This document shows, one piece after another, positions 7,889-16,289 of a stretch of DNA of 64,000 nt; the stretch's first letter is position 1; every line of letters starts with the position of its first letter. The notes under the pieces are model-generated. The model saw nothing but the letters and a program-made list of their open reading frames with translations. It was not told where the DNA came from and did not search any database. This stretch comes from Streptomyces sp. NBC_01431 (GTDB lineage: Bacteria > Actinomycetota > Actinomycetes > Streptomycetales > Streptomycetaceae). The stretch lies in NCBI RefSeq assembly GCF_036231355.1, contig NZ_CP109496.1, positions 6,758,001-6,822,000 on the forward strand, given 5' to 3'. Position numbers and translations under genes: made by a program.

Positions 7889-10816
7889 ATGCGCTTTCGC
7901 GGGAAGTCCATCCGCCGGAAGATCGTGGCGTTGTTGCTGGTGCCGCTCGTCTCCCTCACCGCTCTGTGGGGCTTCGCCACCTATCTCACCGGCCGTCAGG
8001 CCCATGAGCTGATGGGCGTGGCGAACATCGTCAAGAAGGTCGGCTACCCCATCGAGGACACGGTCCGTGTCATCCAGCAGGAGCGCCGCCAGACCCTGGT
8101 CTACCTCGCCGACGAACGCCCCGCCGACGCGCTCGCCTCGCTGCGCAGCCGCCGTTCGGCCACCGACACCGCGATAGCCAGGATCCGGACCGCCGCCCAG
8201 GACTCGCACGTCCGCGGCGACCTCCAGCCCGTCGCGAAGGCCCGCCTCAAGGAGGTGCTCGCCGGTTTCGACTCCATAGCCGCGCTGCGCCAGTCCATCG
8301 AGCAGGGCGGCGTCGACCGGCCCCACGCGCTGCAGTTCTACAACCGCCTCATCGACCCCTGCTACAGCTTCCTCATGAATCTCCACGCCCTCGAGGACGT
8401 GGACATGGACAAGCAGGGCCGGGCGCTCGTCGGCATCACACGGGCCCGCGAGATGCTCTCGCGCGAGGACGCCCTGGTCGCCTCCTCCCTGATCACCCCG
8501 AAGACGACGGCGCCCGAACTGCGCCGGATATCCGACCTGGTGGCCAGTCGGCAGCTGCTCTACGACACCAACCTGGAAGTCCTGCCCGCCGCCGACCGCG
8601 ACATCTTCGACCAGTACTGGCGCGGCCCCGACACCGAGGCGCTGCGCACCGCGGAGGCGGCCATCGTTGACGCGGGCCCCGCGAAGGACCCCCGCCACAT
8701 CGACGCCGCCCGCTGGCAGCAGGCCGCGACGCCCGTGCTCGACCGCCTCGCCCAACTGGGCACCGAGGCCGGAAACCGCTACCAGGACCGGGTCGAGCCC
8801 CTCGCCTTCAATGTCCTGGTCAAGGCCGGCCTCGCCGGTGTGCTGGGCTTCCTCGCCCTGCTGATCTCCCTGTTCATGTCGGTACGCATCGGTCGCGAAC
8901 TGATCCGTGACCTCACCCGGCTCCGCAAGGAGGCCCACGAGGTCTCCGGCGTCCGCCTGCCGAGCGTGATGCGCCGCCTCGCCGCCGGCGAACAGGTCGA
9001 CGTGGAGACCGAGGCGCCGCGCCTCGACTACGAACGCGACGAGGTCGGCCAGGTCGGCCAGGCGCTCAACACCCTGCAACGGGCCGCCGTGGAGGCCGCC
9101 GTCAAGCAGGCCGACATGCGCCGCGGAGTCTCCGAGGTCTTCGTCAACCTCGCCCGCCGCAACCAGGTTCTGCTGCACCGGCAGTTGACGCTCCTGGACA
9201 CCATGGAGCGGCGTACCGAGGACACCGACGAACTCGCCGACCTCTTCCGCCTCGACCACCTCACCACCCGCATGCGCCGGCACGCCGAGGGCCTGGTGAT
9301 CCTTTCGGGCGCCGCCCCCTCGCGTCAGTGGCGCAAGCCGGTGCAGCTGATGGACGTCGTACGGGCCGCGGTCGCCGAGGTCGAGGACTACGAGCGCATC
9401 GAGGTGCGCAGGCTGCCGAGGCTGGGAGTGGGCGGCTCGGCCGTCGCCGACCTCACCCATCTCATCGCGGAACTCCTGGAGAACGCGACGGTGTTCTCGC
9501 CCCCGCACACCGCCGTCCAGGTGCACGGCGAGCGGGTCGCCAACGGCTTCACCCTGGAGATCCACGACCGGGGCCTGGGCATGGCACCCGAGATGCTGCT
9601 CGACGCGAATCTGCGGCTCGCCGAGACCCCCGAGTTCGAGCTCTCCGACACCGACCGGCTGGGCCTGTTCGTGGTCAGCCGGCTCGCCCAGCGTCAGAAC
9701 GTCCGCGTCTCGCTCCAGCCCTCCCCGTACGGCGGCACCACCGCGATCGTGTTCATCCCGGCGACGCTGCTCACCGACGCGCCCGACACCGAAGGCACCG
9801 GATTCCGCCTCGACCGCACCTCCGCCCGGGAGGACGGCAAGGACATCCCCGACGCCCCGCGCCGCGCACTGTCCCCGCTGCCCGTCGGCATCCCCGGCGA
9901 GTCCGTCCTGGACGGCCCGGTCGAACTGGAGCCCCCGCTCGACCCGTTGGGCCTCGAAGCGCCCGGTGTGCTGCAAGCGCCCGACGGCCCGGACGGGATC
10001 GATGCGGGCCGCGGCGGGCTGCTGCGCTCCGCCCGCCTGGTCTCCGAGTCCGCCGCCGACCGCCACCAGCACCAGCAGGCCGCCGACGAGGGCCAGGAGC
10101 GTGGACCGGTTCCGCTGCCGCGCCGGCACCGGGTGCCCACCCTGGTCAGCGACAACGGTCGCCGGGTGGACGGCCCCGGGCGCGGCCACCCGGCCCCCGG
10201 GCCGGACCCGGACCCGCAGGAGATCCGCGCCGCGAACACCCCGGCTTCCGAGCGACGCCCCGCCGGCAGCCCGGCCTCCGAACGCCGTGACCCGGACGGC
10301 CGCGCCGTCGAACCCCGCGCGCCCCAGCCGCTGCGCCCCGCCGCACCCCGGCCCCAGCCCCCGGCCCCGCACCCCCTGCGGCCCGCACCGCAGCCCCCCG
10401 GACTCCAGCCCGTGAAGCCCGCCGGTCTGACCGACGGGCCTTCCGGGCCGCCGGCCAACCCCGCCGACCTGCCGGGCCCACCCAGCTCCGCACCCTCCTG
10501 GGGCAGCGTCCCGAGCCCGCGGCACAACGCCGAGAGCGAGACCCCGCTCGGCGGCCTTCCCCGCCGGGTCCGCCAGGCCAGCCTGGCCCCCCAGCTCAAG
10601 GACGCCCCCGAAAGCCGTCACACCCCGCCCGAGCCCGACCTCGGGCCCGAGCCGGAGCGCGACGCCGACGAAGTGCGCGACCGCATGGCCGCCCTACAGC
10701 GCGGCTGGCAGCGCGGCCGTCGGCAGAACGCCGCATCGGACACCGCGGAAGGACCGTCCGCGCCTGCCCGAGGCACCACCGCACAACGAACCACACCGGA
10801 GGGGGACGGTCGATGA
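7889..10816 (+). CDS. cvnA: conservon sensor histidine kinase (CvnA type)
   Basis: A 975-residue membrane sensor. TM1 spans about residues 12-32, an extracytoplasmic nitrate/nitrite-sensing-like domain runs from ~45 to 300, and TM2 spans ~308-333. HAMP and a possible phosphoacceptor region (LLHRQL) follow, then a HATPase domain with an N-box (LLENATVF, ~residue 530) and G boxes (DRGLGM, GLFVVSR). The last ~320 residues are a Pro/Arg-rich low-complexity tail. The start is ATG 7889 with GGGAGG just upstream, not the in-frame codon 54 codons earlier. Conservon kinases are thought to signal to the Ras-like GTPase encoded three genes downstream, as in G-protein-coupled signalling. The stop overlaps cvnB as ATGA. 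Confidence 0.92.
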   Translation: MRFRGKSIRRKIVALLLVPLVSLTALWGFATYLTGRQAHELMGVANIVKKVGYPIEDTVRVIQQERRQTLVYLADERPADALASLRSRRSATDTAIARIRTAAQDSHVRGDLQPVAKARLKEVLAGFDSIAALRQSIEQGGVDRPHALQFYNRLIDPCYSFLMNLHALEDVDMDKQGRALVGITRAREMLSREDALVASSLITPKTTAPELRRISDLVASRQLLYDTNLEVLPAADRDIFDQYWRGPDTEALRTAEAAIVDAGPAKDPRHIDAARWQQAATPVLDRLAQLGTEAGNRYQDRVEPLAFNVLVKAGLAGVLGFLALLISLFMSVRIGRELIRDLTRLRKEAHEVSGVRLPSVMRRLAAGEQVDVETEAPRLDYERDEVGQVGQALNTLQRAAVEAAVKQADMRRGVSEVFVNLARRNQVLLHRQLTLLDTMERRTEDTDELADLFRLDHLTTRMRRHAEGLVILSGAAPSRQWRKPVQLMDVVRAAVAEVEDYERIEVRRLPRLGVGGSAVADLTHLIAELLENATVFSPPHTAVQVHGERVANGFTLEIHDRGLGMAPEMLLDANLRLAETPEFELSDTDRLGLFVVSRLAQRQNVRVSLQPSPYGGTTAIVFIPATLLTDAPDTEGTGFRLDRTSAREDGKDIPDAPRRALSPLPVGIPGESVLDGPVELEPPLDPLGLEAPGVLQAPDGPDGIDAGRGGLLRSARLVSESAADRHQHQQAADEGQERGPVPLPRRHRVPTLVSDNGRRVDGPGRGHPAPGPDPDPQEIRAANTPASERRPAGSPASERRDPDGRAVEPRAPQPLRPAAPRPQPPAPHPLRPAPQPPGLQPVKPAGLTDGPSGPPANPADLPGPPSSAPSWGSVPSPRHNAESETPLGGLPRRVRQASLAPQLKDAPESRHTPPEPDLGPEPERDADEVRDRMAALQRGWQRGRRQNAASDTAEGPSAPARGTTAQRTTPEGDGR

Positions 10817-11259
10817 CCGCGCCACACAGTTCACCCGCAGCACGCAACACCCCAGGGAGCGCCTCCGGCGAACTCAACTGGCTCCTGGACGAGTTGGTCG
10901 ACCGCGTCGCCTCCATCCGCGAGGCCCTGGTGCTCTCCAGCGACGGCCTCGCCACCGGAACCTCCCGCGACCTGACCCGCGAGGACGGCGAGCACCTGGC
11001 GGCCGTCGCCTCCGGGTTCCACAGCCTCGCCAAGGGCGTCGGCCGCCACTTCGAGGCGGGCAGGGTCCGCCAGACCGTGGTCGAACTCGACGACGCCTTC
11101 CTCTTCGTGACGGCCGCAGGCGACGGCAGCTGTCTGGCCGTGCTGTCCGACGCCGACTCCGACGTCGGTCAGGTCGCGTACGAGATGACACTGATGGTCA
11201 AGCGGGTCGGCGTCCATCTGACCACCGCACCACGGACCGGCCTGCACACCGGAGGGTGA
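10813..11259 (+). CDS. cvnB: roadblock/LC7 domain protein of the conservon
   Basis: A 148-residue protein with a single roadblock/LC7 fold (residues ~20-130). In MglB and CvnB this domain binds and regulates the partner small GTPase, typically as a GTPase-activating dimer. Its ATG overlaps the cvnA stop (ATGA), so the two are translationally coupled. The DUF742 gene follows after 28 bp. Confidence 0.92.
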   Translation: MTAPHSSPAARNTPGSASGELNWLLDELVDRVASIREALVLSSDGLATGTSRDLTREDGEHLAAVASGFHSLAKGVGRHFEAGRVRQTVVELDDAFLFVTAAGDGSCLAVLSDADSDVGQVAYEMTLMVKRVGVHLTTAPRTGLHTGG

Positions 11260-11287
11260 GTGGGGTACGTCATGAGCGGGGGACGCG

Positions 11288-11728
11288 ATGAGTGACGCAG
11301 ACCAACGGGCCAAGGACCGGGCACCGGACCGGTCGGCGGCGGCCCAGGGCCGGCCGCACCACTGGTTCGACGCGGACGCGGGCCCGGTGGTGCGTCCGTA
11401 CGCCATGACGCGGGGGCGCACCACCAGCGTGGGCCAGCACCGTCTGGACCTCATCGCCGTCGTCGTCCCCGAACCGGCCGCCGACGACCCGGGCCGCGAT
11501 CAGACGCTCTCCCCGGAGCACGTGGAGATAGTCGAACGCTGCGGTGACGCGCCGCAGTCCATCGCCGAACTCGCGGCCGGACTCGACCTTCCCGTCGGGG
11601 TGGTCCGGGTCCTGGTGGGCGATCTCGTCGCCGACGCCCTGGTGCACGTAACCCGACCCGTACCGCCGGCCGAGCTGCCGGACGAGTCCCTTCTCCGCGA
11701 GGTGATCAATGGCCTTCGGGCGCTCTAG
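11288..11728 (+). CDS. cvnC: DUF742 protein of the conservon
   Basis: A 146-residue DUF742 protein. It begins with a disordered segment, then a conserved region around the words WFDADAGPVVRPYAMTRG (residues ~23-40), and its C-terminal half reads as a winged helix (PQSIAELAAGLDLPVGVVRV). DUF742 proteins are always found between the roadblock and GTPase genes of conservons; the molecular role is not established. The 3' end overlaps cvnD by 20 bp, indicating coupled translation. Confidence 0.92.
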   Translation: MSDADQRAKDRAPDRSAAAQGRPHHWFDADAGPVVRPYAMTRGRTTSVGQHRLDLIAVVVPEPAADDPGRDQTLSPEHVEIVERCGDAPQSIAELAAGLDLPVGVVRVLVGDLVADALVHVTRPVPPAELPDESLLREVINGLRAL

Positions 11729-12314
11729 CCGCAAGAAGCGGCACATCGACCCGGTGACGCTCAAGATCCTCGTCGCGGGCGGCTTCGGCGTCGGCAAGAC
11801 CACTCTGGTCGGCGCGGTGAGCGAGATCCGGCCACTGCGCACCGAGGAGCGCCTCACCGAGGCGGGCCGCCCGGTCGACGACCTCGCGGGCGTGGAGGGC
11901 AAGAACACCACCACGGTCGCCATGGACTTCGGGCGCATCACGCTCCGCGAGGACCTGGTGCTCTACCTCTTCGGCACCCCGGGCCAGGACCGCTTCTGGT
12001 TCCTGTGGGACGAGCTGGCACAGGGCGCGCTCGGCGCGGTCGTCCTCGCCGACACCCGCCGCCTGGAGGACTGCTTCGCGGGCATCGACTACTTCGAGCG
12101 CCGCGGCATCCCGTTCACGGTCGCCGTCAACTGCTTCGACGACGCCACGCGTTATCCCGCCGACACCGTGCGCTCCGCCCTCGACCTCGACCCCGAGGTG
12201 CCGCTCCTCATGTGTGACGCGCGGGTTCGCGAGTCGGTCAAGGAGATCCTGGTCGGCGTGGTCGAGCACGCCATGGCGATGAAGGCGAAGGGCCGCCAGC
12301 CCGCGGTGACCTGA
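11709..12314 (+). CDS. cvnD: conservon Ras-like ATP/GTP-binding protein
   Basis: A 201-residue small GTPase of the MglA/CvnD class. G1 is GGFGVGKTT (residues ~20-28), a Thr-rich switch I follows (KNTTTVAMDFG), G3 is GTPGQDRF, and a G4-like motif reads VNCFDDA instead of NKxD. The G4 variation is usual for CvnD proteins. It is the output partner of the conservon complex at the membrane. It starts inside cvnC and ends 11 bp before a bidirectional terminator. Confidence 0.93.
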   Translation: MAFGRSSRKKRHIDPVTLKILVAGGFGVGKTTLVGAVSEIRPLRTEERLTEAGRPVDDLAGVEGKNTTTVAMDFGRITLREDLVLYLFGTPGQDRFWFLWDELAQGALGAVVLADTRRLEDCFAGIDYFERRGIPFTVAVNCFDDATRYPADTVRSALDLDPEVPLLMCDARVRESVKEILVGVVEHAMAMKAKGRQPAVT

Positions 12315-12324
12315 GCACGCGCGA

Positions 12325-12362
12325 CACGGCCCGGACCCCCACCGACCGGGGTACGGGCCGTG
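12325..12362. terminator. bidirectional terminator between cvnD and glpK
   Basis: CACGGCCCG (12325-12333) pairs with CGGGCCGTG (12354-12362), and an inner CCCC/GGGG stem extends it. It lies between the convergent cvnD and glpK stops and has no U-run, as is common in Streptomyces. Confidence 0.75.
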
Positions 12363-12375
12363 CGTCCGTGGGCGC

Positions 12376-13887
12376 CTACCGGCCGCTCTCCTCGTGCCAG
12401 CCCAGGCTCCGCTCCACCGCTTTGCGCCAGTTGGCGTACTCGCGCTCGCGAAGCCGCGCCTCCATACGCGGAGACCATTGCACATCGCGCTGCCAGTGCG
12501 CCTCGAGTTCGCCGAGGTCCGACCAGACCCCGGTGGCGAGACCGGCCGCGTACGCGGCACCCAGACAGGTCGTCTCGGACACCCTGGGGCGGATCACGGG
12601 CACACCGAGCACGTCCGCCTGATGCTGCATCAGCAGATGGTTGGCGGTCATGCCGCCGTCCACCTTGAGCGTCGTGATCTGCACACCTGAGTCCTGGTAC
12701 ATGGCGTCCACGACCTCGCGGGTCTGCCAGCTGGTCGCCTCCAGGACCGCGCGGGCAAGGTGGGCCTTCGTCACGTACCGCGTCAACCCGGTGATGACAC
12801 CCCGCGCATCGGAGCGCCAATAGGGCGCGAAGAGCCCGGAGAAGGCGGGCACGATGTACGCCCCGCCGTTGTCCTCGACGCTCGCCGCGAGGGTTTCGAT
12901 CTCGTCGGCACTGCGGATGATGCCGAGCTGGTCCCGGAACCACTGCACGAGCGCCCCGGTGACCGCGATCGACCCCTCCAGGCAGTAGACCGGCGCCTGT
13001 TCGCCTATCTTGTAGCCCACGGTGGTGATGAGCCCGTTCTTCGAGGCGACCGGCCTGTTACCGGTGTTCAGGAGCAGGAAACTCCCCGTCCCGTACGTGT
13101 TCTTCGCGGTGCCGGTGTCATAGCAGGCTTGGCCGAAAATCGCCGCTTGCTGGTCGCCGAGCGCAGAAGCGACCGGCACACCCGCCACCGGTCCCACGGC
13201 GGTGCCGTAGACCTCGGCCGAGGACCTGATCTCCGGAAGCATCGTCCTGGGCACGTTCATCACGGCGAGGATCTCGTCGTCCCACTGAAGGGTTTCCAGG
13301 TTCATCAGCAGGGTGCGCGAGGCGTTGGTGACGTCGGTGACGTGCACCCCGCCGGCCGTGCCGCCGGTCAGGTTCCAGATCAGCCAGGAGTCGACGGTGC
13401 CGAACGCGATCTCGCCGCGCTCGGCGCGGGTCCGGAGCCCGGGTACGTTGTCGAGCAGCCAGGCCGCCTTGGGGCCCGAGAAGTAGCTGGCCAGCGGGAG
13501 CCCGGTGGCGTCGCGGAACCGGTCCTGCCCGTCGCTCCCGCCGAGTTCTGCGCAGAGCGCGGAGGTCCGGGTGTCCTGCCAGACGATCGCGTTGTGTACG
13601 GGTTTGCCGGTCGCGCGGTCCCAAAGGACCGTCGTTTCACGCTGGTTGGTGATGCCGAGCGCGCTGAGCTGGTCCGCGCGCAGTCCGGCCCTGGCGAGGG
13701 CGCCCGCGACCACGGCCTGCACCTTGGACCAGATCTCGGTGGCGTCGTGCTCCACCCAGCCGGGCTTGGGAAAGATCTGCCGGTGCTCGCGCTGGTCGAC
13801 GGCGACGATCGCACCGTCCTGGTTGAAGATGATGCAGCGGCTGGAGGTGGTGCCCTGGTCGATCGCGGCGACGAACTTGTCCGTCAT
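12376..13887 (-). CDS. glpK: glycerol kinase
   Basis: A 503-residue FGGY-family kinase of normal length. The N-terminal phosphate loop reads AIDQGTTSSRCIIF (residues ~7-20), and KPGWVEHD, characteristic of glycerol kinases, follows near residue 47. A second ATPase-fold motif, VDGGMTANHLLMQ, is near residue 400. It converts glycerol to glycerol-3-phosphate in the cytoplasm. The start is ATG 13887; the frame is open for a further 700 bp upstream but that part overlaps the thiolase gene in another frame. No glpF or glpD is adjacent, so this is a stand-alone copy. Its upstream region carries short dyads (GGTC-N3-GACC at 13971-13981 and CAAC-N4-GTTG at 13983-13994). Confidence 0.95.
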   Translation of the reverse strand: MTDKFVAAIDQGTTSSRCIIFNQDGAIVAVDQREHRQIFPKPGWVEHDATEIWSKVQAVVAGALARAGLRADQLSALGITNQRETTVLWDRATGKPVHNAIVWQDTRTSALCAELGGSDGQDRFRDATGLPLASYFSGPKAAWLLDNVPGLRTRAERGEIAFGTVDSWLIWNLTGGTAGGVHVTDVTNASRTLLMNLETLQWDDEILAVMNVPRTMLPEIRSSAEVYGTAVGPVAGVPVASALGDQQAAIFGQACYDTGTAKNTYGTGSFLLLNTGNRPVASKNGLITTVGYKIGEQAPVYCLEGSIAVTGALVQWFRDQLGIIRSADEIETLAASVEDNGGAYIVPAFSGLFAPYWRSDARGVITGLTRYVTKAHLARAVLEATSWQTREVVDAMYQDSGVQITTLKVDGGMTANHLLMQHQADVLGVPVIRPRVSETTCLGAAYAAGLATGVWSDLGELEAHWQRDVQWSPRMEARLREREYANWRKAVERSLGWHEESGR

Positions 13888-13941
13888 GGCTACCCCTGGT
13901 TCCGAAGGCCGGGAGAACGGCGATGCCGAGAGACAACGGGA

Positions 13942-13970
13942 AGTTTTCACCGGACGTGATGGAGCGTCAA
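13942..13970 (-). promoter_or_regulatory. candidate promoter for glpK
   Basis: Read on the minus strand, TTGACG (13970-13965), a 17-nt spacer and AAAACT (13947-13942) resemble a vegetative promoter about 55 bp before the glpK start. The -35 matches well and the -10 is poor. Confidence 0.35.
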
Positions 13971-14068
13971 GGTCGTTGACCACAACGGCTGTTGAGCTGA
14001 TCGCCAGTGACCACCGGCCGGTACGTGCCGGATGTCCGCTACCTGTACGCGTGGTCCCGCATGTCGGT

Positions 14069-15259
14069 TCAGCGCACCGCCAGCACGGCCGAACCGTGTC
14101 CGAACAAGCCCTGGTTCGCGGTGATTCCGGCCCGTGCCCCGACCACCTGGCGAGACCCCGCGGCTCCCCGTAACTGCCAGGTGAGCTCGCAGACCTGCGC
14201 GATGGCCTGAGCGGGCACGGCCTCCCCGAACGACGCGAGGCCGCCACTGGTGTTGACCGGGATGCGCCCCCCGAGTGCGGTCGCCCCGTCCCGTACGAGC
14301 TTGGCCCCCTCGCCCGCGCCGCACAGCCCGAGGTCCTCGTACCACTCCAATTCCAGGGCCGTGGACAGGTCGTACACCTCGGCCAGCGACAGCTCGTCCG
14401 GCCCGATGCCCGCCTCCTCGTACGCGGCCCGCGCGATGGATGACCGGAAGGAGTGCGGGGACGGTTCCGCGCCGGCCGCCGAGTCGGTCGCGATGTCGGG
14501 CAGGTCGAGCACCGCCTTGGGGTAGGTGGGCGTGACCGTGGAGACCGCGCGGATGCGGACCGGGTCGGTGGCGCCGTGCCGACGGGCGAAGTCCACACTG
14601 CTCAACACGAGGGCAGCGGCGCCGTCCGAGGTGGCGCAGATGTCGAGCAGCCGCAGCGGGTCCGCGACGACCGCGGATGCGGCGACCTCCTCGACGGTGA
14701 CCGCCTTGCGGTAGCGGGCGTTCGCGTTGAGCGCGCCGGCCGCCGCGTTCTTCACCTTGACCTGCGCGAAGTCGTCCACGGTGTCCCCGTACAGGGCGAT
14801 GCGGCGGCGGGCGTAGAGCCCGAAATAGGCCGGGTTCGTCGCGCCGAGCACCCGGAACCTCAGCCAGTCCGGATCGTCGGGCCGGTCGCCGCCGGCCGGT
14901 GCGAAGAACCCCTTCGGCGCCGCATCGGCCCCCACCACGAGCACCACATCGGCGAGCCCGGCCAGGATCTGCGCCCGCGCCGCGCCGATCGCCTGGGCCC
15001 CCGACGCGCAGGCCGCGTACACACTGGTCACCCGCGCGCCCTGCCAGCCGAGCGCCTGCGCGAAGGTCGCCCCCGCCACATAGCCCGGATACCCGCAGCG
15101 CACGGTGTCGGCGCCCACCACCGACTGCACGTCGCTCCAGTCGATCCCCGCATCCGCGAGCGCGGCCCGCGCCGCGACGGTCCCGTACTGGACGAAACTC
15201 CGTCCCCACTTGCCCCACGGGTGCATCCCCGCCCCCAGGACCGCGATGTCACCGCTCAT
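14069..15259 (-). CDS. thiolase-fold acyltransferase/aldolase (lipid-transfer-protein type)
   Basis: A 396-residue thiolase-superfamily protein with the nucleophilic Cys in YAACASGAQAIG (residue ~86) and a C-terminal GLFGHGSAVL glycine-rich motif. The family is the SCP-x/Ltp type, which in steroid catabolism (Ltp2) acts as an aldolase with a DUF35 OB-fold partner. Its ATG overlaps the stop of the DUF35 gene (ATGA), the arrangement expected for such obligate pairs. Substrate is unknown; a sterol or other acyl-CoA side chain is plausible. The long N-terminal extension of the open frame is ignored because the 15259 start is coupled to the upstream stop. Confidence 0.85.
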   Translation of the reverse strand: MSGDIAVLGAGMHPWGKWGRSFVQYGTVAARAALADAGIDWSDVQSVVGADTVRCGYPGYVAGATFAQALGWQGARVTSVYAACASGAQAIGAARAQILAGLADVVLVVGADAAPKGFFAPAGGDRPDDPDWLRFRVLGATNPAYFGLYARRRIALYGDTVDDFAQVKVKNAAAGALNANARYRKAVTVEEVAASAVVADPLRLLDICATSDGAAALVLSSVDFARRHGATDPVRIRAVSTVTPTYPKAVLDLPDIATDSAAGAEPSPHSFRSSIARAAYEEAGIGPDELSLAEVYDLSTALELEWYEDLGLCGAGEGAKLVRDGATALGGRIPVNTSGGLASFGEAVPAQAIAQVCELTWQLRGAAGSRQVVGARAGITANQGLFGHGSAVLAVR

Positions 15260-15711
15260 GCCGTCGCCTCCACGGGCCGCCAGTTCCAGGTCGTCCAAGT
15301 GGTCTCCGTGTCCTCGTTGAGCACCCCGGGCACCACCTCGACCTCCATCCCGACCGCCAGGTCGGCGGTGCTCACCCCGGGCGCGGCCTGGCCGAGCACC
15401 ACCATCCGCTCGGCAGCCAGCTCGACGGCGACGAGGGTGTACGGCTCCCACGGCGTCCCGGGGTCCGAGGCGTAGGGAGCGGGTGGCCGGTAGCGCCCGT
15501 CGGTGTACGACCACACGCGCCCCCGCTTGGAGAGCGGCACCTGGGTGAGCTCGCCGCCCTCGCAGGCGGGATTGCGGCAGAAGGAGTCCTCGCGCGGGAA
15601 GAACACGGAGGCGCAGGCGCCGCACCGGGTGCCGAGCAGCCGGAAGTCCTGCCCCTCCGTCCCCTCGGTGACCGTGAACCAGCCCGCGACCACAGGCGTA
15701 CGCGTGCGCAT
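15256..15711 (-). CDS. DUF35 zinc-ribbon/OB-fold partner of the thiolase
   Basis: A 151-residue protein with a zinc ribbon (C-G-A-C near residue 30 and C-R-N-P-A-C near residue 46) followed by an OB-fold, the ChsH2-C-terminal/DUF35 pattern. These proteins bind thiolase-like partners and present acyl-CoA substrates. ATG 15711 is preferred because GAAGGGG lies about 10 nt upstream; a GTG at 15732 lies within that purine stretch. It is the first gene of a two-gene operon behind a perfect palindromic operator. Confidence 0.88.
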   Translation of the reverse strand: MRTRTPVVAGWFTVTEGTEGQDFRLLGTRCGACASVFFPREDSFCRNPACEGGELTQVPLSKRGRVWSYTDGRYRPPAPYASDPGTPWEPYTLVAVELAAERMVVLGQAAPGVSTADLAVGMEVEVVPGVLNEDTETTWTTWNWRPVEATA

Positions 15712-15736
15712 GTCTGTCAAGTCCCCTTCCACTACT

Positions 15737-15761
15737 CACTTCTGACGGAACGTCAGAAGTG
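15737..15761. promoter_or_regulatory. perfect palindromic operator upstream of the DUF35-thiolase operon
   Basis: CACTTCTGACG (15737-15747), spacer GAA, CGTCAGAAGTG (15751-15761): 11-bp arms without a mismatch. It lies 26-50 bp before the DUF35 start, where a repressor would block the promoter. TetR-family repressors of acyl-CoA pathways typically bind such sites. The core recurs at 56441-56455. Confidence 0.8.
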
Positions 15762-15812
15762 TGCCACGGGCGTGCCGGCTTGGGGAGGGGCCATGGGTCG
15801 ACGGCCGTGTAC

Positions 15813-16160
15813 TCAGCGGTTCTCGGCGAGCCACTTGGCGGCGATCTCCCCCAGCTCCCGGTCACGCCCGGCCAGCATCATCCGGATCATCTGGCGGTCC
15901 CCGCGCAGCGACCATCCGGGGTGGCCGAAGGTGGCCGGATTGTTCCCCTCGATGAACCAGTGCGCGGGCCAGGCGGTGCCGTACCCGATGAGCGGCAACG
16001 CCAGCGCGTACCGCTTGCGTCCGCGCGCCAGCCCGTACGCGCTCACGGCGAGTCCGGTGAGAGTGCCGGTCAGATGCACCCAGCGGGTGGCGGCCCTGGA
16101 GTGCATCGCCACGTAGTAGGGCCAGAATTCCTCGTACGAATCGAACGTCGGCTGCGTCAT
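15813..16160 (-). CDS. DUF962 (Mpo1-like) membrane protein
   Basis: A 115-residue protein with the DUF962 features: an N-terminal FxEFWPYYVAMH-like motif with a conserved His, hydrophobic helices around residues 28-45 and 50-68, and a following HWFIEGNNPATFGHPGW segment. Yeast Mpo1, in the same family, is an Fe-dependent dioxygenase acting on long-chain 2-hydroxy fatty acids. That role is only suggestive here. It lies upstream of the DUF35-thiolase operon on the same strand, with the operator between. Confidence 0.8.
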   Translation of the reverse strand: MTQPTFDSYEEFWPYYVAMHSRAATRWVHLTGTLTGLAVSAYGLARGRKRYALALPLIGYGTAWPAHWFIEGNNPATFGHPGWSLRGDRQMIRMMLAGRDRELGEIAAKWLAENR

Positions 16161-16289
16161 GGGGGCGAACCTAGTCGTTCGTCGCAGAACCGGATACGGC
16201 CGGTTCGCGTCCGAGAAGACACGGGGGCGGCGAAGGCGGAGCGGGCGTCCAGGGCCCACGGGGTGGCCCCGGACGCCCGCCCGCGTCGC

